A stretch of 64,000 bases of DNA from COMBO-56-21 sp963705355 (GTDB lineage Archaea; Thermoplasmatota; Thermoplasmata; UBA10834): NCBI GenBank assembly GCA_963705355.1, contig OY970070.1, positions 1,736,001 through 1,800,000 of the forward strand. The letters are read 5' to 3'. Both the position numbers and the translations under genes were made by a program. The notes beneath the pieces are model-generated. The model was not told the DNA's origin, did not search any database, and saw nothing but the letters and a program-made list of their open reading frames with translations. Positions 1-8,404 of the stretch are shown piece after piece; the stretch's first letter is position 1; the number at the start of each line of letters is the position of its first letter.

Positions 1-1408
1 CTGAGGCGTACCCGTCGTAGATTGCGAGAGCGTGTTCCCGCGAGATGTAATCGCTCTTCGCGAGTGACCTCAACTTGTTGTAGAACGCGTTCATGATTTT
101 GAGGCATTCTTTGATGTCCCCTTGGTCGTACCGGTCCTGAGCTGCTTGCAGCTTCGCAATCAACCCTCTCTCGGAATGGCATGGAAGATCGTCGGCCGCG
201 GCCAGCACAAGCGGAACCAGGTCGATGGGCTTGCAGCACTTCGGCTTCTTCTCAACTATTGGGGCAAACACCTCAACCGATGCTGTGAATGAATCTTCGC
301 TCTTCCCGCTGATGACGAAAGTCTCATCACTGCTCGATTTGACGGCGTATCCTTGGGCTCCTCGCGAGACATTCATCGACCGTGCGACTGCCCATGTCGA
401 GTTCGATGGATAGAACAACTCGCTCGACTGCGTTGTGCCGGTCGTGCTGTAGGATCCTGCCGCCAGAAGTGCGCCTGACCCGAGGGGCGTCAACGAGAAG
501 CTCGCTCTCGCAGTGGTCATGTTCCCTATGCTTTTCCACGAGTTCGTCGCGGGGTCATAGACCTCGGATGACTTGATCGTAGCTCCATCAACGATCCCAC
601 CGGCTGCCAGAATCTTGCCATCAGCAAGAATCGCAACGCCCGCGAAGTATCGCTTCGCATTCATGCTAGCGACGTCGGACCAAGTGTTCCTCGCAGGATC
701 GTATATCTCACTCGTGGCATCCGCATTTCCGCCGATGGCGAGGATGGAACCGCTTGCGAGCGTTTGCAGCGACAATGATACCCTTGGAGCGCTCATACCT
801 CCAGCCGGTGACCACGTTCTTTGAGCCGGGTCGTATGTCTCTGCCTGGAACCAGATCCCCTTCACCCAGTCAGTGCCACCAGTGACCAACACCTTCCCAC
901 TGCCGAGCAGAACTGCAGCATGTCCAGATCTCTTGAAACTCATGCTCGTGGGTATGGCCAGGGATGTGGAGGATGTCGTGTTCAGGATCTCTGCGCTCGC
1001 CGTCGCGCCTCTCCCCGTGTCGCCCCCGGCAATCAGCACCGTCCCATCCTTGAGAAGAGTCGCGGTGTGCCCCACCCTCTTCTCGTTCATCCTGGGCCCG
1101 AACTTCCATGTCTCAGACGCCAAATCGAATATCTCCGTGCTGTCGGCTGGTCCGGCCGCCGTTAGACCACCAGTCACAAGGATGTTTCCGTCGGCTAGAA
1201 CAACGACCGCAGGAGCGGATCTCGCGATCAGAAGAGATGGTGCGTCTTTCCATTCGTATTTCTTTGCGTCACACGAATTATGGCACAGCTGTGACGCCAA
1301 CTCGGACTCGATGGCTGCGAAGCTCCCGCCACAAAGGATTGCCGCTGAAGCGATAATGGCTGTTGCTGCTGCGAAGTACTTCCACGCGCCTCTGCTGACC
1401 GCCAGCAT
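1..1408 (-). CDS. Secreted Kelch-repeat protein with C-terminal helical domain, 3' end outside window
   Basis: The reading frame is open from an ATG at 1408 to the left edge (469 codons seen), so the C-terminus is missing. Residues 10-27 form a hydrophobic signal or anchor segment. Residues 70-380 carry about six Kelch-type repeats, each with a D-G-x-h-L-h-x-G-G core (LADGNILVTGG at 71-81, LLKDGTVLIAGG at 118-129, LLGSGKVLVTGG at 167-178, LADGKILAAGG at 261-271), which predicts a beta-propeller. From about 390 a CC pair leads into a helical segment (GLIAKLQAAQDRYDQGD, 415-431) that looks like the FIMAH/FIVAR-type helical module found at the ends of secreted proteins. It is probably an extracellular binding protein with unknown ligand. 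The propeller call is firm; the helical-domain name is inference. Confidence 0.85.
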   Translation of the reverse strand, partial: MLAVSRGAWKYFAAATAIIASAAILCGGSFAAIESELASQLCHNSCDAKKYEWKDAPSLLIARSAPAVVVLADGNILVTGGLTAAGPADSTEIFDLASETWKFGPRMNEKRVGHTATLLKDGTVLIAGGDTGRGATASAEILNTTSSTSLAIPTSMSFKRSGHAAVLLGSGKVLVTGGTDWVKGIWFQAETYDPAQRTWSPAGGMSAPRVSLSLQTLASGSILAIGGNADATSEIYDPARNTWSDVASMNAKRYFAGVAILADGKILAAGGIVDGATIKSSEVYDPATNSWKSIGNMTTARASFSLTPLGSGALLAAGSYSTTGTTQSSELFYPSNSTWAVARSMNVSRGAQGYAVKSSSDETFVISGKSEDSFTASVEVFAPIVEKKPKCCKPIDLVPLVLAAADDLPCHSERGLIAKLQAAQDRYDQGDIKECLKIMNAFYNKLRSLAKSDYISREHALAIYDGYAS

Positions 1409-1601
1409 CCGTCCCCCCGAGGGAGAGTCTTACTAGCGTCCCCACTCATCGTACGCTGCCAAATTGCCTCATTGTAAGCGAACGCCCTACATCCCCCGAT
1501 GGGCGAAGAGCGCACCCTGGCCAAGTCCGCTGGCCTTCCCTCGGTGTCCCGAATCACTTACGATGATTTAGACTTTCGTCAAGGAACTTGGCCCTGCTCG
1601 C

Positions 1602-3194
1602 CTAGGCCTCGAGCTCCTCTGCCAGCTTGTCACTCTTCACTTCGGCAGCTTCCGCGGGCTCGACGATCCTACCAGAGCGCTCGAGCAGGGCGAGCTCGCG
1701 CGTGCTCAGGACCCTCGGGTCGATGACGATGATGACAGCGCAATCATGCGCGAGGACGAAGTCGTGCAGATGGTTCACGAACCTGAGGACGCTTTCGAAG
1801 TCGTTCTGAGTGATTATGTATTCGATCCCTTCCAGCAGGACCACCGATTTCCGGGAGCCATCGACGAATTTGGTGATCTCGAGGCTTAGCAGACTCAATT
1901 CGGTGGGGTCGATATGGTCAACGCCCACTCTGCGAGTCAGCCATAGGATCTTCGAAGCGTTGAAGGAGTGTATCTGCCTCAGCCTGTTCGGATGCTCTCT
2001 CACCACCAGCATGCCGTTCGCGCCGTGGCTCACGGCCTCGTTGAACACTGCGAATGCGATGTTCGGCCTCTTCTCTTTCACGAGGTAGATGAACCCCCTC
2101 TCGATGGGGAAGTGTTCCCCGGGGACTGCACGGATGACCGGGTATGTCGTGCTGCTCGGCACCTCCGCCACACCCATGGCCTCATCGGGATTCGCTGCAG
2201 GCGACCTGCTAGCCAGCATGTGGTCCGACCTCCTGTGATACATGAACGCGCCGATCGAGCCCACTGCAAGGATGAGGATCGCGGCGACCAGATACGGGAC
2301 GAGATCCACTTCATTGATCTTCTTGGCGACGACGAAATCGTTGTAGGTCACAGAGGGCCACTCATGGTCCTTCAATCCCGAAGCGCTCAGCCATTGGTAT
2401 TCGACCTTGAGCACGTAGCTGTAGGTTTTCGCTGTCGCGTTTGCGGGTACCATTAGGCTCAGTTCATATGTCCCCGACTTATCAGGATAGAGCCAAGTCG
2501 ATTCGTTCATGACGCTCTTCTTGGTCCACTCTCCAGGCGTCATCCAAGTGAATTGCGCCGAGAGGTTCGTGACCCTTATCTTGTTCGATGCGCCCGTCCC
2601 GTTCGACAGTATGTTCTTCACGGTGAATGTGATGTTGAAGCTCTCGTTCGGAGCGTACGAGGCTTTCGCAGGGACGAAGCCGAAGGTCACCTCCACCTCG
2701 TCCGCCGGCAAGTATTCAGCCACGACGAAGTCATGGAAGGTCACCGATGTCCATTCGATGTGGTCGATGACGCCCCACGCGCTCAGCCATTGGTACTCGA
2801 CCTTGAGGATATAGCTGTAGGTCTGCGTCGCCGCGTCGGCGGGCACACTGAGGTTCAACCTGTATGTCCCGAACTCGTCCGGAAAGAGCCAGACCGATTC
2901 GCCACTCACGTTCTTCTTGGTCCACTCCCCAGGCGCCATCCAAGTGAACTGCGCCGAAAGGTTGGTGACCTTGATTTCGTTCGGTGCCCCCGTTCCGTTG
3001 AGAAGGACGTTCCTGACGGTGAATGATATGTTGAAACTCTCGTTGGGAGCGTACGAGGCCTTCGCCGGCGCGAAGTCGAAGATCACTTCCACCTCGTCCG
3101 CGAGCGAGCGGGCTGGTGAGGCGCATATTGCGAAAGACGCAATCAGCATTATGACGGGCAGCCCCGCAACCGCGAGCCCCCTTACCATGCGCAT
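1602..3194 (-). CDS. Membrane receptor-like protein: two extracellular repeats, one TM, cytoplasmic DUF835
   Basis: This 530-residue protein starts with a signal sequence (about 1-32). Two near-identical extracellular beta-rich repeats follow (about 33-159 and 164-290, both beginning ADEVEV and sharing KASYAPNESFNI). A single membrane segment lies at 297-318, and a cytoplasmic DUF835 domain at about 366-505 (GFIYLVKEKRPNIA, ILWLTRRVG, VVLLEGIEYI). DUF835 is an archaeal domain of the RecA/KaiC-related MEDS type and is often found on sensor-like proteins. The topology therefore suggests signal transfer from an outer ligand to a cytoplasmic partner, although no kinase is adjacent. Two TATA-like stretches lie upstream at about 3248-3275. 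It ends in TAG. Confidence 0.85.
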   Translation of the reverse strand: MRMVRGLAVAGLPVIMLIASFAICASPARSLADEVEVIFDFAPAKASYAPNESFNISFTVRNVLLNGTGAPNEIKVTNLSAQFTWMAPGEWTKKNVSGESVWLFPDEFGTYRLNLSVPADAATQTYSYILKVEYQWLSAWGVIDHIEWTSVTFHDFVVAEYLPADEVEVTFGFVPAKASYAPNESFNITFTVKNILSNGTGASNKIRVTNLSAQFTWMTPGEWTKKSVMNESTWLYPDKSGTYELSLMVPANATAKTYSYVLKVEYQWLSASGLKDHEWPSVTYNDFVVAKKINEVDLVPYLVAAILILAVGSIGAFMYHRRSDHMLASRSPAANPDEAMGVAEVPSSTTYPVIRAVPGEHFPIERGFIYLVKEKRPNIAFAVFNEAVSHGANGMLVVREHPNRLRQIHSFNASKILWLTRRVGVDHIDPTELSLLSLEITKFVDGSRKSVVLLEGIEYIITQNDFESVLRFVNHLHDFVLAHDCAVIIVIDPRVLSTRELALLERSGRIVEPAEAAEVKSDKLAEELEA

Positions 3195-3302
3195 TGTCCC
3201 TCCCCCGACGCTCCTGCCAGAGCGTGTCAGAGAGGTTATCGAGAGCCCTCTACATATATTCTACATATATCGCCCTGCACACTTGCCCGAAAACATCCGG
3301 CG

Positions 3303-3779
3303 TCAGAGTAGGACGCGCTTCTCGTCCTTGGTGATGTTGAGCACCACCTGCGTGTAGGTCCTGTCGACATTCTCGTGGTCGAGCACCTTCTTCACGAAAG
3401 TGTTCAGCTCACCCCTGTTGTGGAACCTGGCCATGACGATCGCGTCCCACTCTCCGGTCGAGTCGAAAACCGCGAAGACACCCTCCTCCTTGGCCAAATC
3501 GCGCTCCGTCTCGACGATCTTGCCGTGGATGACCTTGATGCCTATGACGACCATGATGTCGTAGCCGAGCTTGGTCGCGTCGACCACGGGCATGTAGCCT
3601 TGTATGATGCTGTTCTTCTCCATCGCCTTGACCCTGTTCGAGACAGTAGTGAGGGAGACGTGTAGTTCCTTCGCGATATTGCGGAAGCTCTTGCGCGCAT
3701 TCTCGTTCAGGCTCCTTAAAATGTCAATGTCCAAGTCGTCGAGCTTGAGGGTGCCAGCTTCGTCATGGCGGGCCGTCAT
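3303..3779 (-). CDS. Lrp/AsnC family transcriptional regulator
   Basis: The 158-residue protein has the Lrp layout. An N-terminal winged helix-turn-helix (LDDLDIDILRSLNENARKS, then IAKELHVSLTTVSNRVKAME) is joined to a C-terminal alpha-beta RAM/AsnC ligand-binding domain (IKVIHGKIVETERDLAKEEG, VFDSTGEWDAIVMARF). Such proteins bind DNA as dimers or octamers and respond to amino acids or related effectors. The ATG at 3779 lies 26 bases from the centre of a clean TATA box (3801-3810), so the mRNA is probably leaderless. It is divergent from the small gene at 3947, which may be a target. The effector cannot be read from sequence. Confidence 0.93.
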   Translation of the reverse strand: MTARHDEAGTLKLDDLDIDILRSLNENARKSFRNIAKELHVSLTTVSNRVKAMEKNSIIQGYMPVVDATKLGYDIMVVIGIKVIHGKIVETERDLAKEEGVFAVFDSTGEWDAIVMARFHNRGELNTFVKKVLDHENVDRTYTQVVLNITKDEKRVLL

Positions 3780-3800
3780 CGCATGCTCGAACGTCTTTTG

Positions 3801-3810
3801 ATTTATAAAT
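3801..3810 (-). promoter_or_regulatory. TATA box for the Lrp-type regulator
   Basis: The palindromic A/T stretch ATTTATAAAT is centred 26 bases before the ATG at 3779, the spacing expected for a leaderless archaeal promoter. This supports the ATG at 3779 as the real start. Confidence 0.65.
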
Positions 3811-3946
3811 ACCTTGCATTAAAGGGCACGAACTCTGGTCAATAGTATCGCAAGTATAGCGACATGTGGTCAAATGAACATCAATCGGCAAAGAAACTTG
3901 ATATATGGTCGCCGAGATATGGTCTACTGGAGGAGGCCAGTTCATC

Positions 3947-4105
3947 ATGCCCGGGGACGACGGCTGCTTAGATGACAGGATCAGGAACTGGGACGAGGAA
4001 TGGGTGTCCCAACTTCTCGAGGAAGCCCTGAGGCTGAAGGAGCAGTTCGGTGAGCGGAAGCCGAAGCCTTCTGCGCGAAAGGCCCGCAAAGGTGCGCACG
4101 CCTAG
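3947..4105 (+). CDS. Small hypothetical charged protein, 52 residues
   Basis: A short ORF begins at ATG 3947 (MPGDDGCLDDRIRNWDE) behind a good Shine-Dalgarno sequence (GGAGGAG, about 3929-3935) and a TATA box at 3897-3908 (CTTGATATATGG). An in-frame upstream ATG at 3905 overlaps the TATA box and is unlikely to be used. The protein is an acidic then amphipathic helix (WVSQLLEEALRLKEQFGE) with a lysine- and arginine-rich tail. I do not recognise a family. Promoter and ribosome site argue that it is real. It is divergent from the Lrp gene and might be regulated by it. Confidence 0.55.
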   Translation: MPGDDGCLDDRIRNWDEEWVSQLLEEALRLKEQFGERKPKPSARKARKGAHA

Positions 4106-4115
4106 GCGTGGCGTT

Positions 4116-5471
4116 TCATTCTGCAGCGTTTTTCTCTGTTGGGGCGCGCTCGTTCTCTTTCACGCCCTTGAAGTACGCGAAGAAGATCAGTGAGGCGACG
4201 ATGTAGAAGGCGACAGCGTAGAAGAACGGCTCGACCTTCGAGTAGTTGTTCGCCCAGAGGTATCCTGCAATCGCGTACGATCCAGCAAAGGCTACCTGCC
4301 ATGCGAGCTGGCTCAGGGAGAGAAACGATGCCCTGATCTCCTCGGAGCAGATGTTCATCATATATGCGTTGAGGACCGGCGACGGCACCAGCATGAGGAA
4401 TGATCTCGAGGTGTAAAGCAGTGCGACGATCAGAAGCGCGGGCGAGTAGGGGATCAGGATCATGGGAACGCACGAGGCGATCTGGCAGACCGCAATGAGC
4501 GTGACGCTGCCCTTCAGATCGGCGAACTTCGGAACGACGAACCATCCGACGGCGATGACCGCGTTCGATAGCGTGATTATGCTCGCGACCCAGTAGTCCG
4601 ATGCTCCCAAACCTTGCTTGAATATGACCGGGAACCAGGGGATGACAAGGCCCGCACCCGCTCCGATCAGCGCGTTCTGTAAGCAGTACATGAGGAGGAT
4701 TCGCCTCATGCGCCTGTCGAAGTGAAGGCTGAGCTTTTCCGATTTCTTCTTGGTCTCAGTGACCTTGTAGACGAACAGGATTGGGACGAAGGCGAATATC
4801 GCGGTCGCGAGAAAAACATAGACGAAACCCGTGCTGAGCGCTGTGCCGTAAGTCCTCTCAAGGAACGGCGGCCCAAAGATGCCGAGGAAGGTGGCGATGG
4901 TCAGGCCGATTTGGTTGACGAACCCCTGGATCCCGTACAGGTACTTCATGTTGGCAGATGATGTTTTGGCTGCCAACAGAGTTGTGAGTGAAGGCCACTG
5001 GAGCGAGCCCCCGAGGCTCGTCAGGCCGTATGCGACAGTGAAAATGGTAATGTTCTTCTCAGTCAGGAATAGCAGCAGGCCTGTTGCCGTGCTTATTATC
5101 CCCACGAGGAACAGCTTCTTTCTGCCGAGGACGTCTGCTAGATACCCGCCGAAAAGATAAGTGATCACGCCGACCGACGACCCGACACCACCCATGAGGC
5201 CGATTTCCTGGGAGCTGAATCCGCGCGCGGCCCAGTAGTAGATGAGGACATACCACAGAACACCGCCCGTGATGCCCGTGAAGAACGACGCCTTGATGAG
5301 GTTCCTCTCCTCCTTGCCGCTGGTGGCGTAGTACTTCGCAGTCGCGCGAGCACCGTCTTGACCCGCTCGCGCGAAGCCCGTCAATATTCCGCCGGATTTC
5401 TCGTTCAGAGGGATACCCTCGGTGAGCTCCCGAACACGTGGTCTTTTATTAACATGGTGCAAGAACAACAT
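4116..5471 (-). CDS. Major facilitator superfamily transporter
   Basis: Up to 451 residues with about 12 membrane segments. The conserved loop 2-3 signature is visible as GGYLADVLGRKKLF, and a charged central loop (KVTETKKKSEKLSLHFDRRMRR) separates the two six-helix halves. It is therefore a secondary transporter; the substrate is unknown. The ORF can begin at ATG 5471, but a TATA box on this strand at 5441-5452 (TTAATAAAAGAC) would place the transcript start near 5420, so translation may begin inside the first 15-30 residues. The promoter region is shared back-to-back with the archaeosortase gene at 5518. Confidence 0.88.
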   Translation of the reverse strand: MLFLHHVNKRPRVRELTEGIPLNEKSGGILTGFARAGQDGARATAKYYATSGKEERNLIKASFFTGITGGVLWYVLIYYWAARGFSSQEIGLMGGVGSSVGVITYLFGGYLADVLGRKKLFLVGIISTATGLLLFLTEKNITIFTVAYGLTSLGGSLQWPSLTTLLAAKTSSANMKYLYGIQGFVNQIGLTIATFLGIFGPPFLERTYGTALSTGFVYVFLATAIFAFVPILFVYKVTETKKKSEKLSLHFDRRMRRILLMYCLQNALIGAGAGLVIPWFPVIFKQGLGASDYWVASIITLSNAVIAVGWFVVPKFADLKGSVTLIAVCQIASCVPMILIPYSPALLIVALLYTSRSFLMLVPSPVLNAYMMNICSEEIRASFLSLSQLAWQVAFAGSYAIAGYLWANNYSKVEPFFYAVAFYIVASLIFFAYFKGVKENERAPTEKNAAE

Positions 5472-5493
5472 CGGTTCAAGGCTATCTTTATCC
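5441..5493. promoter_or_regulatory. Back-to-back TATA boxes for MFS and archaeosortase genes
   Basis: On the minus strand TTAATAAAAGAC (5441-5452) faces the MFS gene. On the plus strand CTATCTTTATCC (5482-5493) lies about 30 bases before the archaeosortase ATG at 5518. The two genes are thus divergently transcribed from a tight shared region, and the plus-strand box supports 5518 over the upstream in-frame start at 5422. Confidence 0.55.
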
Positions 5494-5517
5494 AGTAGGA
5501 TTTGCTACCGCCTTCTG

Positions 5518-6549
5518 ATGGCACTGAGCTGGGAAGGATTGATCAAAGGGTTCAATGGCGTCTTCCCCGAAGGAACGCCTCGCAGGAAGCTGTTGACGAT
5601 CATTTCGATAATCCTGCTATTCGAGGGGGTATCGGTCCTCATACTATTCTCCAAGGCAGGCTTGCCTGCAGGGCTGTTCTCCTTGGCGCTGGGAGCATTC
5701 CTGCTCCTCATGCTGTTTCCTGGTCCCAGAGGAGCGCCGAAACCGGCGCGGGCTGTCGCGGAAGAAGGTCCATTAGAGGACCCTCCGGGCATCAAACTGG
5801 TCGACGCGATTATGGAGCGGGTAAGGAACGACTATGTGGTCGTGATTGCGGGTGCTGCGATTATTGCTCTAGTACTGTTTTACAACTACACAATCTCTGT
5901 AAGGCCCGAGATCGGCGACCTCGATACACTGACTATGATTTTCGGCGGCATGATTATGGCGTATCCCTTTCTTGCCAGGAAATTCAAGACCGAGGCCGCG
6001 TTCTCGCTGCTATTTCTGGGGCTCGTCGTCCTGTTCCTGGTGGTCCCGCAGGCGGTTACTTCCTATCGTCGCGAAGCTGGTTCGTCAATCGGGGGCTGGT
6101 ATGTGCATTACATGCTTGCCGCTCCCTTCGCCAGCATCCTGAACTTGATAGGCATACCTTCTAGCTCCTCAGGGAGCATCGTCGTCGTTCAATTCCATGA
6201 TGGCACTCACCAGGCGCTTAACATATCTGCATATTGTGCCGGACTCTACTCATTCTCTATATTCCTTGCCGCATTCTTCTCATTCGTGCTGGTTTTCGAG
6301 CGCCTTCCTGCAAAGATACTGTCGATCGTTCTTGGCCTTGGCCTCCTAGTAGCCTATCTTGGTAACCTGTTCAGGATGGTCGTGATCGGAGTGGTCGGGT
6401 ATTATCGCGGTCTCGATGCGCTGCTGTGGGCGCACGAGAACGTTGGCTGGATTATCTTTCTATCCTGGTCGGCGGTCTTCTGGTATCTGCTACTTGGTTT
6501 CGTATCCGAGCGTTCCGCCATCAACTCAATCAAGACGGAAGGCAAATGA
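5518..6549 (+). CDS. Archaeosortase/exosortase family transpeptidase (first copy)
   Basis: A polytopic membrane protein of 343 residues with the catalytic triad of the exosortase/archaeosortase family: Cys240 in NISAYCAGLYSFS, Arg286 in LGNLFRMVVIG and His306 in WAHENVGW. These enzymes cleave C-terminal tripartite sorting signals on exported proteins and are thought to join the new C-terminus to a lipid or glycan. It opens a run with two large GT-C-like membrane proteins and a polysaccharide locus, a setting like bacterial XrtA/exopolysaccharide loci. The start at 5518 is preferred because a TATA box sits 30 bases upstream. The exact archaeosortase subfamily cannot be named. Confidence 0.92.
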   Translation: MALSWEGLIKGFNGVFPEGTPRRKLLTIISIILLFEGVSVLILFSKAGLPAGLFSLALGAFLLLMLFPGPRGAPKPARAVAEEGPLEDPPGIKLVDAIMERVRNDYVVVIAGAAIIALVLFYNYTISVRPEIGDLDTLTMIFGGMIMAYPFLARKFKTEAAFSLLFLGLVVLFLVVPQAVTSYRREAGSSIGGWYVHYMLAAPFASILNLIGIPSSSSGSIVVVQFHDGTHQALNISAYCAGLYSFSIFLAAFFSFVLVFERLPAKILSIVLGLGLLVAYLGNLFRMVVIGVVGYYRGLDALLWAHENVGWIIFLSWSAVFWYLLLGFVSERSAINSIKTEGK

Positions 6550-6604
6550 TATCATCAGCAATATCGAATCACGGTAGGAGAATGCGGGACAGAGGGGCGG
6601 TTCA

Positions 6605-8290
6605 ATGGCACCGGTCGTTTCTAGAAAGACTGTTCTGATTCTGCTCGTTGCGCTTGTCCTATTGTCCATAGCTTTTCGCTATCCATTGGTTGAGCACGAG
6701 AGATTCCAGACAGACTCTTACACAATACACCTCTTCGCGAAATCGATAATGGACAACGGACAGGCGAAATGGACTTTTAATCTGCTTTCGTACATTGGAT
6801 ACTATCCGATCTCCTATCCATCAGGTTCGCCGTTTCTGCTGGCCGAGGTATCGGACGCAACGGGTATGAGACTTGAATCTTCGATACTTCTGATGAACTT
6901 CCTATTGTCAGCAGTATTTTGCCTCGGAGCCTTCCTCCTCGCCCGTCAGTTCGTCAGGAGATCGGATTATGCTCTTCTCGCGACATTCTTCGCTGTGACT
7001 GGAGCGAGGTTTGTCGACACAACTTACTGGAACGCTAGTGCGCGCGGCCCGATAATCGTGTTCATTACGCTGACTATTTTCGTATTGTTCCGGGCAGCTG
7101 CAACTGGCCAGACCAAATTTCTCCTCTTGGCGCTGTTGGTCGGGATCGGTTGTTTCGTTACACACCACATGGCCGTGGTGCTTACTCTGTTCGGTGCAGG
7201 CTATGCCTTGGCAGCTTTCCAAGTCGGGTATCTGTTACCGAGGATTCGTACTCACAAACGCAGAGTTGTTGTCGCCTTGAATGGCGCAGTCGCGGCCCTC
7301 GTTATTGCGATATCCTTTGGTTTTTTCGGATACTTCTACAACCTGGCCTTAATGAATCTGCGGGAGAGCGCGCTTTTCAACCTCAATCCGCCTGCACTAT
7401 CGATTGTACTCAACCTGGCTGTGTCCTACACAAATCAGATAGGATTCATTATTGTGTTTGCCTTCCTTGGAATTCCGATTGTGTTCAGGGACAAGGACGG
7501 GCGCCTATCAATTGAAACACTCTTCCCGCTCGCGGTCGTCATCGCATTCATCCCGCTGCTGGGCAACACGCTCTACGTTTCTATGGTCTTGGCGCCTTTC
7601 GTATCGATTCTCGGCGTTATCTGCATTGCCAGGATTCTAAGGTCTGCTAAGAGGAAGAGAGTTGTATTTGTTGTTGTATTGTTCCTTATGGCATCTGCAA
7701 TCTTCCTTCCGTTCTGGTCCAGTGGAAGGTGGAATGAGGGCGGTGATTACTTGAGCGGTCAGACGGTTGAGGTGGATAGCCGAATCTACAGCGACGCCAC
7801 CTACCTTGAGTTCGAATACCCAGACACCTTCGGAATATCGAACGTGAATACATTCTGGATTCAGCTTGGCGTTTCCAGCGATACAAGGTTTTTGACCTCT
7901 GGCGTCCCGCTAGCGATAAATGGCGACATCAAAGAGTCTGACATGGAAGCGAACGTTAGCTGGTCTTCGGCCTCGTTCCCAACCAATCTGTATGTCTGGT
8001 TTGAGTACAAACAGGAACCTAACGTAGACGGTTACGTTGAGGTGCTCGTCACGTATGGTGTGGGTTATATTCGTGGTTCATTCAGTGGGACTGAGAGGGC
8101 GAGATACTTCTCCGACCACCCTAAGCTCGTTGTGGCAATCGACAACGATCACCCAGAATCATATGCCGGAACTTACAATCAGAGGAACTCTACTCTGCCT
8201 TCCGAACTGAAACAGGCGTCCTGGGTTGACAGCTATATGGTTTACCAGAGCAGTAGACTGACCCTCTTCGCTGTCGATCTGAATTCATGA
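6605..8290 (+). CDS. Polytopic GT-C-like membrane protein, probable lipid-linked sugar transferase
   Basis: The 561-residue protein has an N-terminal membrane helix, an acidic motif in the first outer loop (FQTDSYTIHL, Asp37), about ten further membrane segments and a soluble C-terminal domain from about 375 (WNEGGDYLSGQTVEVDS onward). This is the plan of GT-C glycosyltransferases, which use an outer-loop Asp and polyprenyl-phosphate sugars. It follows the archaeosortase by 55 bases in the same direction, so co-transcription is likely. No closer family was recognised. A flippase-like or polymerase role is also possible. Confidence 0.7.
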   Translation: MAPVVSRKTVLILLVALVLLSIAFRYPLVEHERFQTDSYTIHLFAKSIMDNGQAKWTFNLLSYIGYYPISYPSGSPFLLAEVSDATGMRLESSILLMNFLLSAVFCLGAFLLARQFVRRSDYALLATFFAVTGARFVDTTYWNASARGPIIVFITLTIFVLFRAAATGQTKFLLLALLVGIGCFVTHHMAVVLTLFGAGYALAAFQVGYLLPRIRTHKRRVVVALNGAVAALVIAISFGFFGYFYNLALMNLRESALFNLNPPALSIVLNLAVSYTNQIGFIIVFAFLGIPIVFRDKDGRLSIETLFPLAVVIAFIPLLGNTLYVSMVLAPFVSILGVICIARILRSAKRKRVVFVVVLFLMASAIFLPFWSSGRWNEGGDYLSGQTVEVDSRIYSDATYLEFEYPDTFGISNVNTFWIQLGVSSDTRFLTSGVPLAINGDIKESDMEANVSWSSASFPTNLYVWFEYKQEPNVDGYVEVLVTYGVGYIRGSFSGTERARYFSDHPKLVVAIDNDHPESYAGTYNQRNSTLPSELKQASWVDSYMVYQSSRLTLFAVDLNS

Positions 8291-8404
8291 GCAAATGCCC
8301 GTCTATAAGGTCATGAGACTCTTGAATTGCGCCATATTCGTACGAGCAAGACTTATCTATCAATACATTATCCAGAGGCACTACAACTTGACAGGGCATG
8401 CTCT

